Shown: positions 1-8,513, numbered from the stretch's first letter. The stretch: DNA of 64,000 nt from Glycocaulis sp050485565 (GCF_050485565.1 NZ_JBJHBQ010000008.1:101500-165499), one strand, 5' to 3'. The notes: generated by a model not told the origin, from the letters alone. Made by a program: numbers and translations.

Positions 1-527
1 ACCACATGCAGCGGCGTGGCTTCGGGCGTCTCCACCTCCACCTGCGCGATGTCGAAAAACAGCGCCAGATCATCCTCGCGCGTATGGGCGAGCATGAACA
101 TCTTTACCGGCGAGGTGGTGCGCTCGAACGCCTCCTCGGTTTCGATCTCGCCATCCAGATAAGGCTGGATGCCCTCGCCATAGGCTTGTGTGAAAACCGG
201 TGCCATGATGAAGGCGGTAAGGAACAGGGCGAGCGAAACCAGCACCGCATTGGGCGGGCTCTGCTGCAGGCCGACCGCCGTACGCAGCAGGGACAGCACG
301 ACGATAATGCGCACAAAGCTCGTCGTCATGATGAGGATGGACGGAGCCAGAGACAGCACCGTCAACAGGATGACGAGCTGGATCACCCGCTCGGTCAGGC
401 CATCCTCCTCGCCGACATCAATGCTGATTGACTGCGCCTCGGCCATGCCGCCAAACGCCAGCCCGGCCAGCAGCAGGGCGAGCGCGAGGCTCCAGAAAAG
501 CGCCGGTCCGGACCGCAACCACGCCAT
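1..527 (-). CDS. fliP: Flagellar export apparatus protein FliP (3' end cut by window)
   Basis: FliP is an integral membrane core subunit of the flagellar type III export gate. The first 175 codons are visible, read from an ATG at 527; the gene runs off the left edge, so about the last third is missing. It begins with a cleavable-type signal (MAWLRSGPALFWSLAL followed by a leucine/alanine run), then the typical VIQLVILLTVLSLAPSILIM membrane stretch, RIIVVLSLLR, the conserved PPNAVLVSLALFLTAFIM block and the SPVKMFMLAHTREDDLALF segment. The start ATG overlaps the fliO stop (TGATG), which indicates translational coupling. An ORF on the opposite strand here is a shadow. Confidence 0.95.
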   Translation of the reverse strand, partial: MAWLRSGPALFWSLALALLLAGLAFGGMAEAQSISIDVGEEDGLTERVIQLVILLTVLSLAPSILIMTTSFVRIIVVLSLLRTAVGLQQSPPNAVLVSLALFLTAFIMAPVFTQAYGEGIQPYLDGEIETEEAFERTTSPVKMFMLAHTREDDLALFFDIAQVEVETPEATPLHV

Positions 528-859
528 CAGGACGGGTCCTGCTGCGCGGTGTCATCGGCAATACCCGGCTCCACCGGCTCAAAGCGCGGCGGGGCGGGAC
601 GCCGGTCCAGAACCGTCTCGCCAGCCAGCCCCAGCAGAATCACATGCTCCTCATCATCCACACGCACCAGCACCACGCGGCGGCGTGGATCGAGCATGAG
701 GGTGGAGGCCACTTCCATGCGGCGCGGCGCATTGGAGCGCTGAATGCTGGGCAGGAAATGGGCCAGCCCTGCCCGCCTCGCCAGCAGTGCCAGCCCGCCA
801 AGCAGGCCCAGCACGAGCAGAAGCGCCGCGAAATAGCGTCCGAAATCTATTACGTCCAT
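527..859 (-). CDS. fliO: Flagellar biosynthesis protein FliO
   Basis: A 110-residue protein with one N-terminal membrane segment (about residues 8-28, FGRYFAALLLVLGLLGGLAL) followed by a small soluble domain carrying PRRRVVLVRVDDEEHVILL, the signature of the FliO/FliZ family. FliO helps assemble the FliP ring of the export gate. It lies directly upstream of fliP with a one-base overlap and is divergent from flgB. The 180-base space to flgB holds a perfect CtrA box, so both directions probably belong to the early flagellar class. Short but normal length for alphaproteobacterial FliO. Confidence 0.9.
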   Translation of the reverse strand: MDVIDFGRYFAALLLVLGLLGGLALLARRAGLAHFLPSIQRSNAPRRMEVASTLMLDPRRRVVLVRVDDEEHVILLGLAGETVLDRRPAPPRFEPVEPGIADDTAQQDPS

Positions 860-948
860 TTGACGCGCTCCCCGGCGGAAAGGCGCAGCCCCGTGAGCGC
901 CCGTTCCGTTTTGCGGACTTCAACCGCTAGCGGGAGTCGCGGCTTTGG

Positions 949-963
949 TTAAGCCACTCTTAA
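949..963. promoter_or_regulatory. CtrA box, fliO/flgB divergent region
   Basis: TTAA-N7-TTAA (TTAAGCCACTCTTAA) matches the full CtrA recognition sequence of Caulobacter relatives. It lies between fliO (start 859, minus) and flgB (start 1039, plus), about 76 bases before flgB. CtrA control of early flagellar operons is established in Caulobacter; that this copy acts on either or both operons is inference. Confidence 0.75.
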
Positions 964-1038
964 CCGCATCAGCACAAGGCTTGGGTTGGAGCCTTATGCG
1001 CGCCAGAACGGCCAGCGCGAAAACAGGAAGCAAAACGC

Positions 1039-1458
1039 ATGCGTCCGGACGACATTCCAGTCCTTGGCATTCTGCGCCAGGCGCTCGGCTATCACTCCGA
1101 CCGCCAGCGCGTGATCGCGGAAAACGTCGCCAACGCGAATACGCCCGGCTATGTCCCCGGCGACATTCCGCAAAGCGAGTTCGAGCGCGCCCTGTCCGGC
1201 GCACAGACCACGCGCCGGGTCACGCTGAGCGCCACCGAAGCGGGCCATATTCAGGGGCGCGTCAATTCTGGCGGATCGGGCGCATGGCGCTCCATGGCAA
1301 CGCCGGACAGTGAAACCACGATCAACGGCAATTCGGTCGTGCTGGAAGAGCAGATGGTGCGCTCCGGCGAGAACCGGATGCGCTTTGAAACCGCGCTGGG
1401 GCTTTACCAGAAGAGCCTGTCACTCATCCGCATGGCGGCCAGAGGGCCGGGCGCGTAA
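1039..1458 (+). CDS. flgB: Flagellar basal-body rod protein FlgB
   Basis: FlgB is the proximal rod subunit of the flagellar basal body, exported through the type III apparatus. The 139-residue product has the rod-family N-terminal signature AENVANANTPGY at about residues 27-38 and a C-terminal helix ending in the LYQKSLSLIRMA block expected for the coiled-coil rod core. It is the first gene of flgB-flgC-fliE. The upstream gap contains the CtrA box at 949-963. Length is normal and nothing is unusual. Confidence 0.95.
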   Translation: MRPDDIPVLGILRQALGYHSDRQRVIAENVANANTPGYVPGDIPQSEFERALSGAQTTRRVTLSATEAGHIQGRVNSGGSGAWRSMATPDSETTINGNSVVLEEQMVRSGENRMRFETALGLYQKSLSLIRMAARGPGA

Positions 1459-1478
1459 AGGAAAGAAGGATCTGACCC

Positions 1479-1895
1479 ATGTCCAACAACGCATCAGATA
1501 CCTTGCAGATCGCCGCGGCGGGCCTTCGCGCCCAGTCCGCGCGTATGCGCATCATTGCAGAGAACCTGGCCAATGCGTCCTCGACCGGGCGCACACCGGA
1601 CGAAAACCCCTATCAGCGCCAGATGCCGGTTTTCCGCGCCGAGCTGGACCGGGTTACAGGGGCCAACCTGGTGCGCATGAGCGACGTGCGCGCGGACGAA
1701 TCGGATTTCCGTATGGTCTATGAGCCGGGCCACCCGGCCGCCAACGGGGAGGGCTATGTGCGCTATCCCAATGTCTCCAGCCTTATCGAGCTGATGGACA
1801 TGCGCGAGGCACAGCGCTCCTACGAGGCGAACATGAACATGGTGGAAGGCACGCGGCGCATGATGGAGCGCACGCTGGACCTTCTGCGCCGCTAG
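1479..1895 (+). CDS. flgC: Flagellar basal-body rod protein FlgC
   Basis: A 138-residue proximal rod protein. The N-terminal rod signature is IIAENLANASSTGRTPDENPYQR (about residues 25-47, slightly diverged from ANANTPGY), and the C-terminal rod domain is present as ELMDMREAQRSYEANMNMVEGTRRMMERTLDLLRR. It starts 20 bases after flgB with AAGGAAAGAAGGA upstream as ribosome binding site, and is followed by fliE after 22 bases, forming a three-gene proximal-rod operon. Confidence 0.95.
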   Translation: MSNNASDTLQIAAAGLRAQSARMRIIAENLANASSTGRTPDENPYQRQMPVFRAELDRVTGANLVRMSDVRADESDFRMVYEPGHPAANGEGYVRYPNVSSLIELMDMREAQRSYEANMNMVEGTRRMMERTLDLLRR

Positions 1896-1917
1896 AGAAT
1901 TGACCGGAGACTGAACG

Positions 1918-2229
1918 ATGGATCTTGCAGCCATCCGCGCCTATGCACAGGCCGCCCGCCAGGTGTCCGACCCGAATGCCACAAGCGCCGCCAGCGCGGG
2001 CAATCCGGTTGCGTCCGGCTTTGGCGATATGGTGATGAACGCGCTGAGCGAGACGCAGGCCGTCATGCAGGCGTCAGAAAGCCTGACCGCACAGAATGCC
2101 ACCGGACAGGCCGAGCTGGTTGATGTCGTCACCGCCATGGCCGCCGCAGAGGTACAGCTGGAAACCGTCATCGCCGTGCGCGATCAGGTGATCCGGGCCT
2201 ATCAGGAAATCCTGCGCATGCCGATCTAG
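1918..2229 (+). CDS. fliE: Flagellar hook-basal body protein FliE
   Basis: FliE joins the MS ring to the proximal rod. The 103-residue product has the family pattern: a variable alanine-rich N-terminus and a conserved C-terminal half with VVTAMAAAEVQLETVIAVRDQVIRAYQEILRMPI. Third gene of flgBC-fliE, with the same order as in other alphaproteobacteria. It converges with the TPR gene; only 12 bases separate the two stop codons. Confidence 0.93.
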   Translation: MDLAAIRAYAQAARQVSDPNATSAASAGNPVASGFGDMVMNALSETQAVMQASESLTAQNATGQAELVDVVTAMAAAEVQLETVIAVRDQVIRAYQEILRMPI

Positions 2230-2243
2230 AGCGAAATTCGCTC
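2229..2243. terminator. Short palindrome between convergent fliE and TPR gene
   Basis: GAGCGAAATTCGCTC is a 7-1-7 inverted repeat spanning the fliE stop and the end of the TPR gene. It could act as a small bidirectional terminator, but it has no T-run on either side. Confidence 0.3.
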
Positions 2244-5200
2244 AGGACGGCCCCTGATCTGCGCCCGCCTCGAAGCGGCGCGCAAACCCTGCCAGAAACG
2301 CATCCATCGTTCCCCGGCTGGCGAGGCTGGAGACCAGCTCTGTCAGCCGCCGGTCGCCTGGTGCGGGCAATTCCGTCGTGACGAGGCTGAAGCCCCCGCG
2401 ATGGCGGGTCGTGGCCATGGCCTCGCCATAGCGCGCCTCGATCCGTTCCAGTGATCCGCTATCGCCTACAAGCGCATAGGCAATCGCGGCGCGCATGACA
2501 TCACGCGATTCGGTGTCGGTCAGCGGTCCATCCTCGCGCCAGCGCGCGCCCAGCACCGCTTCCAGCCCGCGCGCGGCACCGGCCCAGTCGCGCTGCTCCC
2601 AGGCGATATCAGCGCGCAGGCGGCGCGCAGGGGCGCTGTCATCATCCCCGATCATTTCAAGCGCATGGTCGGCCCGGCCAATCCCGGCCATGGCGCGCGC
2701 TTCCAGCAGGCGGCGCTCTGTAACCAGCGCAGGTGACAGTCCGGTCACGCGGGTCGCGCGCAAGGTGCGCAGCGCCTCCTCATGGCGGCGGCCCATCAAA
2801 TAGATGACGGCCAGATCCGAGGCGATGGCGGCGCGCGCCTGCGCGGGCATGGAGCGGTTATCGACCTGATGCTGGAGAAGCTGCGCGGCCGGATCGAGCA
2901 GGTCCACCGCCACCAGACGTTCGGCCACCCGGCGCACCATCCGGTCGCCGTCCGCGCCTTGCGGGGTGAGCGACGCATACTCGTTGAAGAGCGACAGGGC
3001 TTCCAGCGGCGACATGCGCGCGGCTTCATCGTCCAGAAACAGCCTGCGGAACAGGGCGTCCATGTCCGAGGCGATGCGCCGCGCCGCGGCGCTGCCCGGC
3101 TGGCGCAGACGCGCCTGGCTCATCACTTCGAGCGCCTCGCCATAGCGGCCTGCTTCGGCGTAGAGCGCGCCAAGCTGGCGGGCTGCTTCCAGCTCGGTAT
3201 CATCGCCGCGCCAGCGCAAGGCGGTGCTGGCCAGCATGTCGGCGGCCTGTGTCGGCGCTATGCGTTCTTCTGCCAGCTCCAGACGCACCTGGTTGAGCAG
3301 GGACACCGCCTGAATAGGCAGCCACGGGTCTTCAGCCAGAGCCGCGAAACGCCTGATCGCCTCGTCATTACGCCCTGACAGCGCCGCCACACGCGCGGCG
3401 GCAAACTCGGCCTCGGCACGCGCCTGCGGATCATCCAGCTCAGCATCGATGCCATCAAGCAGACGCAAGGCCGTGCCGATATCGCCGGTCTCGGCTGCGG
3501 CGCGGGCATGGGCTGCCTGGATACGCGCGCGCCAGAGCGGATCAAGGAAGAAGCCCGTACCTTCAGCGGCGTCGAACCGGCGGCGCGCCTCGGGCCAGTC
3601 AGACCGGCGTGCGGCTATCAGCCCGCGCCAGGGCTGCACGGCCGGGTCTTCATTGAGGGCGGAGCCGGACAGAAACACTTCGGCACGCGGCAGGCGGCCC
3701 ATCATCAGCATGGCGATGCCGTTTATGACCCGCAGCTCCACACTGTCGGCCAGCTCGCTATCGGCCTGCGCTGCCAGCCGCGCCGCGCCCAGGGCTTCCG
3801 GTGCCAGCTCCCACGCCAGATAGAAGCGGGCCAGATTGAGCAGTTCGTTCGGCTCCCCGCCAGAGGCACGATACAGGGCGCGCGTCAGACCGCTCTGATA
3901 GTCTTCGTTCCCCCGCCAGGCCGCCAGATCGGTAAAGGCGGGCGAGGTGGGCATCACCGCATCAGCCATTGATGCCGGCCCGCCAGAGCGCGACAGGGCC
4001 ATGCCGCCCGGCCGGGACAGCTGCGCACCGCCATCCAGCAGGGCCAGCTCCAGATCGTCCGCCAGCGGCTGCACCGCAACGCCGTGCACCGATGGCAATA
4101 TATGCGCCTCCACCATGCGGTAGGGCAGAAGAACACCGCTCTTGGCGCCGTCAGCGGTCAACACCAGAAGGCTGTCGCCCATCACGGGATCATCAATCCT
4201 GACGGCGGAGCGCGCACCCTCCTGACCGATGCGCAGGCGGGCCGGCTGGCCGGGCGGCGTCACGCGCATCAGCACGACCGGGCGTGAGGGCTGGTCGATA
4301 TTGTCGCGAAGGCCAACCGTCCATGTGGCACCGGCCGCAACAGGATCAGGCAGGGTGGCTTCGGGCGCTTCGATACGCAGCGCGGTGTAATCCTCTCCGG
4401 CCACGACCTGAAACCCGCGCATATGGCGGCGCGGGGCGTCAGACAGCTCCGATACATCCAGCTCGGCGCGCGCATCGAACACCAGCCACACGGCTTCGGG
4501 GCGGCGGAAAACGGCCAGCCCCGGCAGGTGCGCCCACTCAAAGTGCAAAAGCGCATCATTGCCGCTGCGCGTCAGGCGCACGCGCACAATACCGTTTTCC
4601 GGCACCGGGTCGGGACGGATTTCCGCCACGGCAACGGGTTCCGGCTCTGGCGCTTGCGGCTCGCCGGCGGGCGGCGTCTCCGGCTCAAGCCCGCCCAGCG
4701 CGGCCAGCATGGCTTCAGGCGACACATGCCCTTCAGGCAGCACATCCAGCACAATGCGGCGGCCATCCTCATCATCCCACGCGCGCGCCGAGGCACCCTC
4801 GTCGAGGCGCAGCGAGATCGTCAGACCGCTATCCTCATTGGCACCGCGCAGCTGCTCGATCAGGCGGGGCGGGCTGGCAGAAAGCTGGCGCAGATCAGCC
4901 TCGCCCGGCGCATCGAAACGCAGGACTGCCCGGCCATTACCGGTTTCCAGCGCATAGCCGGTGCGCGACGGCCACATAAATTCGATCCGGGTATATTCCG
5001 CCGCCTCGCCGGTGCGCACGGCAACATTGGCAGGCGGGGGCGGGACATTGGCAGCCGCGGCGCGCTCGGCAGCGGCTTGCGCCTCGGCACGGGCGTTACG
5101 CTCGAACTGCGACACGATGGGCGCAGGCGCGGACGCGCCGGGCGGTGTCAGATCAATGGCGATGACATTATGCGAGACGCTGACATGCGGCTCGGCCTCA

Positions 5201-5523
5201 CGGTTCAGCGCAAGGCGCAAGGTGCGGCCATCCTCGTCGAGACGCGCCATCGCTGCCAGTCCGCCAGTCTGGGCCGGAATAGACGGAGCATCGAAATAGA
5301 CAGGCTGTGAAAAGCGCGCGACCAGCACCGCGCCAGCGGCAATTTCTGCCTCCGCCGACAGATCGCCGCCCATGGATTCAGGATAGGTGATGACCAGACG
5401 CGTGCTGGCGGGTGTGCGCTCCACGCCAACGCTGCCCGTCACCTGCGCCCACGCGCCCTGGGTCAGCCCCGCAAGGAGCAACGCCACCGCAAGGATGGCG
5501 GGTCTAGCTGTCCCGGCCGGCAA
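2242..5523 (-). CDS. Large exported TPR protein of the fliLM operon
   Basis: About 1,090-1,107 residues. An N-terminal signal segment (ARPAILAVALLLAGLTQGAWAQ) is followed by beta-rich, AMIN-like modules up to about residue 480 and a helical TPR-type region (about 550-1060, repeats such as ALYAEAGRYGEALEVMSQA). It probably acts in the periplasm. The last gene of fliL-fliM-DUF6468-motE-TPR, it likely assists flagellar or motor assembly or polar placement; the exact role is unknown to me. The start is uncertain: a GTG at 5565 has no Shine-Dalgarno, whereas a TTG at 5523 is preceded by GGAGG at six bases and keeps the whole signal peptide, so I chose 5523. It overlaps the end of the motE-like gene by about 20 bases. 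Confidence 0.85.
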   Translation of the reverse strand: MPAGTARPAILAVALLLAGLTQGAWAQVTGSVGVERTPASTRLVITYPESMGGDLSAEAEIAAGAVLVARFSQPVYFDAPSIPAQTGGLAAMARLDEDGRTLRLALNREAEPHVSVSHNVIAIDLTPPGASAPAPIVSQFERNARAEAQAAAERAAAANVPPPPANVAVRTGEAAEYTRIEFMWPSRTGYALETGNGRAVLRFDAPGEADLRQLSASPPRLIEQLRGANEDSGLTISLRLDEGASARAWDDEDGRRIVLDVLPEGHVSPEAMLAALGGLEPETPPAGEPQAPEPEPVAVAEIRPDPVPENGIVRVRLTRSGNDALLHFEWAHLPGLAVFRRPEAVWLVFDARAELDVSELSDAPRRHMRGFQVVAGEDYTALRIEAPEATLPDPVAAGATWTVGLRDNIDQPSRPVVLMRVTPPGQPARLRIGQEGARSAVRIDDPVMGDSLLVLTADGAKSGVLLPYRMVEAHILPSVHGVAVQPLADDLELALLDGGAQLSRPGGMALSRSGGPASMADAVMPTSPAFTDLAAWRGNEDYQSGLTRALYRASGGEPNELLNLARFYLAWELAPEALGAARLAAQADSELADSVELRVINGIAMLMMGRLPRAEVFLSGSALNEDPAVQPWRGLIAARRSDWPEARRRFDAAEGTGFFLDPLWRARIQAAHARAAAETGDIGTALRLLDGIDAELDDPQARAEAEFAAARVAALSGRNDEAIRRFAALAEDPWLPIQAVSLLNQVRLELAEERIAPTQAADMLASTALRWRGDDTELEAARQLGALYAEAGRYGEALEVMSQARLRQPGSAAARRIASDMDALFRRLFLDDEAARMSPLEALSLFNEYASLTPQGADGDRMVRRVAERLVAVDLLDPAAQLLQHQVDNRSMPAQARAAIASDLAVIYLMGRRHEEALRTLRATRVTGLSPALVTERRLLEARAMAGIGRADHALEMIGDDDSAPARRLRADIAWEQRDWAGAARGLEAVLGARWREDGPLTDTESRDVMRAAIAYALVGDSGSLERIEARYGEAMATTRHRGGFSLVTTELPAPGDRRLTELVSSLASRGTMDAFLAGFARRFEAGADQGPS

Positions 5524-6193
5524 GGCGGGCCTCCACCTCGGTCTGGGTTTCAGGCGGATTGGCACGCGAGCGCAGCCGCAAGGTCAGCTCCGCCGCGAAG
5601 CCGGGGTCCATCTCCGCCAGGATTGCCGCATAGCGCCGCGCCTGATCGCGCTGCAGGGATTCAGCCAGCAGGACCAGCGTGTCCTCATCCATGCGCGACA
5701 TGATTGCGGCCGCGTTCTCCGGCTCCAGCTGGGCATAGACCGAAACGATCTCGCCAACGCGGCGCTCGCGCTCGGTTTCCAGCGTGCCCAGAAGCGTTTC
5801 CAGACTGGTCTCCAGCGCTTCCATACGCGCGATGCGCGCCTCGATGCGCTGCTCGGCGACCTCCAGCAGGGCCTCGCGCGTATCGAGCTCTTCCTCGCGC
5901 ATATCCAGTTCCACGCGCCGGTTCTCCACCAGCTCGCACAGCTGGAACTGGGAGCGCGTCACGTTGAACTCGTCGGGTTCAGGTTCAAACACAGGCGCAG
6001 GCGTGACCGCTGGCGGCGCAGCCTCAGCCTGGACGGCTGGCTCCGCGCGCGGGGCAAGCACTTGCGGCTCGTCTGCGCCTTGCGTGTTCATCAGTGCCAC
6101 GGCGCTGTCAGCCAGCGACACCGATTTCAGCGCGAACATCGCAGCCAGCAATATCGCAATCACGGCAAGGGGACGAAGGCCGGGCATGAGCAA
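5504..6193 (-). CDS. MotE-family / PflI-like flagellar protein
   Basis: A 229-residue bitopic protein: N-terminal membrane segment (PLAVIAILLAAMFALKSVSL, about 7-26), proline/alanine-rich linker (about 45-75), long charged coiled coil (about 80-150), and an MgtE-N/MotE-like C-terminal domain (AQLEPENAAAIMSRMDEDTL, about 153-172). MotE is a periplasmic chaperone of MotC in rhizobia. In Caulobacter the proline-rich bitopic PflI, encoded near fliLM, helps place the flagellum at the pole, and topology and context here fit PflI. Gene identity is inference. It lies 8 bases after the DUF6468 gene; a second ATG at 6187 is an equally good start. Confidence 0.8.
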   Translation of the reverse strand: MLMPGLRPLAVIAILLAAMFALKSVSLADSAVALMNTQGADEPQVLAPRAEPAVQAEAAPPAVTPAPVFEPEPDEFNVTRSQFQLCELVENRRVELDMREEELDTREALLEVAEQRIEARIARMEALETSLETLLGTLETERERRVGEIVSVYAQLEPENAAAIMSRMDEDTLVLLAESLQRDQARRYAAILAEMDPGFAAELTLRLRSRANPPETQTEVEARLAGRDS

Positions 6194-6201
6194 AGACCTT
6201 T

Positions 6202-6594
6202 CTAGCGCAACGTCTTGAGGTGTTCGCGCTCACGCGGCTCTGCCGTGCGTTCACGGGGCAGCTCACTGGCCGCCTGCGGGCGGCGGGCACGCTCAAAACG
6301 GTCAAGACGAGTTTCGCCTGCACTGGTCAGAAGACGCAGCTCATCGGCCAGAGCGCGCGCCTCCCGTGTGCGGTGCTCCAGCACCTCGCCGGTCTCTTTC
6401 GAGGCCCGGTCCAGTGCGGCGAGGCCAGCGCGCGCGCGGTCCACCGCATCATTGAGCGCAGATACCGTCTCTTTGAGCCCGTCCTGCCCGTCGCGCAGGG
6501 CTTTGAGCCGCCGGTCGACGCGCCAGCACATCACCGCAGCGCCTACCAGAAGGACACCGATCAGGGCTTCAAACAGGAAGGCGGCCATACTCAT
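6202..6594 (-). CDS. DUF6468 flagellar-operon membrane protein
   Basis: A 130-residue protein with one N-terminal membrane helix (AFLFEALIGVLLVGAAVMCW) and a charged coiled-coil body (about 28-100: LKALRDGQDGLKETVSALND and following). This is the DUF6468 architecture commonly found directly after fliM in alphaproteobacteria. The function is not established; the constant position in fliL-fliM operons suggests an accessory switch or stator role. The start ATG overlaps the fliM stop (ATGA), so the genes are translationally coupled. Confidence 0.8.
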   Translation of the reverse strand: MSMAAFLFEALIGVLLVGAAVMCWRVDRRLKALRDGQDGLKETVSALNDAVDRARAGLAALDRASKETGEVLEHRTREARALADELRLLTSAGETRLDRFERARRPQAASELPRERTAEPREREHLKTLR

Positions 6595-7739
6595 GAGAAC
6601 CTCGTCAGGGTGCGCCGCGCGGCGGGTGTCAGCGGCGAATCAAGGCGCACAGCCACGTTATGGGCCAGGCGGCCCATGCGCCCGCGCGTCAGCGGAATGG
6701 TGCCGCAGCGCAGCTCAACGGCGCTATCGGGTCCGGCATCAAGCATAATCGTGTCGCCGACCTGAAGTTTCATGATCTCGCCAAGGGGCCGCTGCAATTC
6801 GTCAACGACGGCGTGAACCTCCATCTGCGTGGACCACAGCTCGGTTGCGAGGTGGCTTTCCCAGATATTGTCCCGTCCGAACTTCTCCCCCATGAATTGC
6901 TGGAGGAGCATTTTGCGGATGGGTTCAAGCGTCGCATAGGGAAGAAGAAGCTCGATTCGCCCGCCGCGGTCCTCCATATCGATGCGCAGCTTGACGAGAA
7001 TGGCTGCATTGGCCGGCCGGGCGATGGCGGCAAAGCGCGGATTGGTCTCCACCCGGTCGAGGGTGAAGTCCACTTCGGTCAGCGGCGCAAACGCCTGCTT
7101 GGCGTCGGCCAGCACCACTTCGATCATTCGCTGGACCAGCGTGCGCTCAATGGTCGTGTAGGGCCGCCCCTCGATACGCATGGCGCTGGTGCCGCGACGC
7201 CCGCCCAGAAGCACGTCCACCACCGAGTAGATCAGGTTGGAATCGACCGTGAGCAGGCCGTAATTGTCCAGTTGCTGCGCGCGGAACACCGACAGGATGG
7301 CGGGCAGCGGGATGGAGTTGAGATAGTCGCCAAACCGGATGGAGGAGATATTGTCGAGGCTCACCTCCACGTTGTCGGAGGTGAAATTGCGCAAAGATGT
7401 CGTCATCAGCCGCACAAGGCGGTCAAAGACGATTTCCAGCATGGGCAGGCGCTCATAGGAGACGAGCGCGGAATTGATGATAGCGCGGATGCCCGAGCGC
7501 TCGGCCCCGTCCTCGTCCGACACCGAGAAGCCCAGAAGGCTGTCGATCTCGTCCTGGTTGAGGATACGCTCAGGGCCTTGCGCACCCTGCTGGGGCAGGA
7601 AGGTCTCGCCATCGGCACCGACCATGGCCTCCCATTCAGACGCAAGCGCATCCGAACCGGCAGCATCAAAGTCGGGCTGCTCGGCGCTGGCGGCCGCTTC
7701 CCATTCAGCGGCCAAGGCTTCCTGATCTACATCACTCAT
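6591..7739 (-). CDS. fliM: Flagellar motor switch protein FliM
   Basis: FliM forms the middle of the C-ring and binds phosphorylated CheY. The protein is 382 residues, with an N-terminal extension of about 58 residues before the CheY-binding-type motif ILNQDEIDSLLGF (59-71). Next come the FliM core (YERLPMLEIVFDRLVRLMTTSLRNF) and a SpoA-like C-terminal domain with GDTIMLDAGPDSAVELRCG. The extension contains two similar acidic segments, ALAAEWEAA and ALASEWEAM (about residues 8-16 and 31-39), an apparent internal duplication. Second gene of the fliL operon. Confidence 0.95.
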   Translation of the reverse strand: MSDVDQEALAAEWEAAASAEQPDFDAAGSDALASEWEAMVGADGETFLPQQGAQGPERILNQDEIDSLLGFSVSDEDGAERSGIRAIINSALVSYERLPMLEIVFDRLVRLMTTSLRNFTSDNVEVSLDNISSIRFGDYLNSIPLPAILSVFRAQQLDNYGLLTVDSNLIYSVVDVLLGGRRGTSAMRIEGRPYTTIERTLVQRMIEVVLADAKQAFAPLTEVDFTLDRVETNPRFAAIARPANAAILVKLRIDMEDRGGRIELLLPYATLEPIRKMLLQQFMGEKFGRDNIWESHLATELWSTQMEVHAVVDELQRPLGEIMKLQVGDTIMLDAGPDSAVELRCGTIPLTRGRMGRLAHNVAVRLDSPLTPAARRTLTRFS

Positions 7740-7780
7740 CGCGCAATCCGGTCTTTATCTCTTCGTGTGAACGGGCTGTA

Positions 7781-8326
7781 TCAGGTCTGGGTTATCAGGA
7801 TTTCGGTCAGCAGGACGCGGTCCACCTGGGCAGGCGCAATCGCCAGATTGGTCCGGCGCAGCAATTCCAGACGCAGGCGGTGCTGGCCGGCAGACCCGGC
7901 AATATCGTCAGGGGTCAGCTCGCGCAGGAAGCCCTGATACTGGTCGAGAATGCGCTGCATCCCCGCCTGCAGGGCCAGCTCCACCGCCGGATCAGTGAAC
8001 TCGAAACTCACTTTCAGCGTCAGGATCGGCCGCGTATTGCCCGAGCCGGAAATCTGCACGACCAGCGGCTGCTCGATTTCAAAGCTGTGCACGTCCGGCC
8101 TGATATCAGCCATCTCGGCCTCATCCTCGCCATCCAGCGCCTCGTCCTCATCGCCGCCGCCAAACAGGAAGAGCCCGCCTGCCACCAGCGCCAGAATGAG
8201 GATGATGGCCGGCAGGCCGATGAACAGCGCCAGTTTCTTGATATCAAGCTTTGATTTGCCTTCGCCTTCGCCCTCGGCATTTTCGCCGTCGGCCAGGTCT
8301 TCGTTTTCGTCGTTTTCTTCGGCCAT
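7781..8326 (-). CDS. fliL: Flagellar basal-body associated protein FliL
   Basis: FliL surrounds the stators and supports torque. The product is 181 residues from the ATG at 8326: an acidic cytoplasmic tail (ENDENEDLADGEN), a membrane helix (LALFIGLPAIILILALVAGGLFLF, about 35-58), and a periplasmic SPFH-like domain ending in VDRVLLTEILITQT. The 8326 start has GGCGGG upstream; upstream TTG/ATG codons (8365, 8362) would add 12-13 residues and are less likely. First gene of fliL-fliM-DUF6468-motE-TPR. Confidence 0.93.
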   Translation of the reverse strand: MAEENDENEDLADGENAEGEGEGKSKLDIKKLALFIGLPAIILILALVAGGLFLFGGGDEDEALDGEDEAEMADIRPDVHSFEIEQPLVVQISGSGNTRPILTLKVSFEFTDPAVELALQAGMQRILDQYQGFLRELTPDDIAGSAGQHRLRLELLRRTNLAIAPAQVDRVLLTEILITQT

Positions 8327-8384
8327 GATGATCCCGCCAGATCGCACTGATTCACGCTTCATCAAGGATTAGGGGGCGTCCCGG

Positions 8385-8399
8385 TTAACGATCCGTTGG
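8385..8399 (-). promoter_or_regulatory. Degenerate CtrA-like site before fliL
   Basis: Read on the minus strand this is CCAA-N7-TTAA followed by CC: one perfect half site of the CtrA box and one with two mismatches, 59 bases before the fliL start. The fliL operon is CtrA-controlled in Caulobacter; here the match is only partial. Confidence 0.35.
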
Positions 8400-8513
8400 G
8401 AAAGTCTCCCGATAGGCAGTTTTTTCCGCATTGAACTGCATTGCCTGCCGGGCTTGGCGGGCCTTGCCGCACGCCCCTCAATGTAACCCATTGTAATTAA
8501 TTGAAATTAACCA

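Noticed and set aside
6660..7937. 425-codon plus-strand frame opposite fliM and the end of fliL
   Set aside because: Antisense shadow; no ribosome binding site or recognisable domain, while FliM/FliL are unambiguous.
8330..8365. Longer N-terminus for FliL from TTG 8365 or ATG 8362
   Set aside because: No Shine-Dalgarno upstream; the ATG at 8326 with GGCGGG and the typical acidic FliL start fit better.
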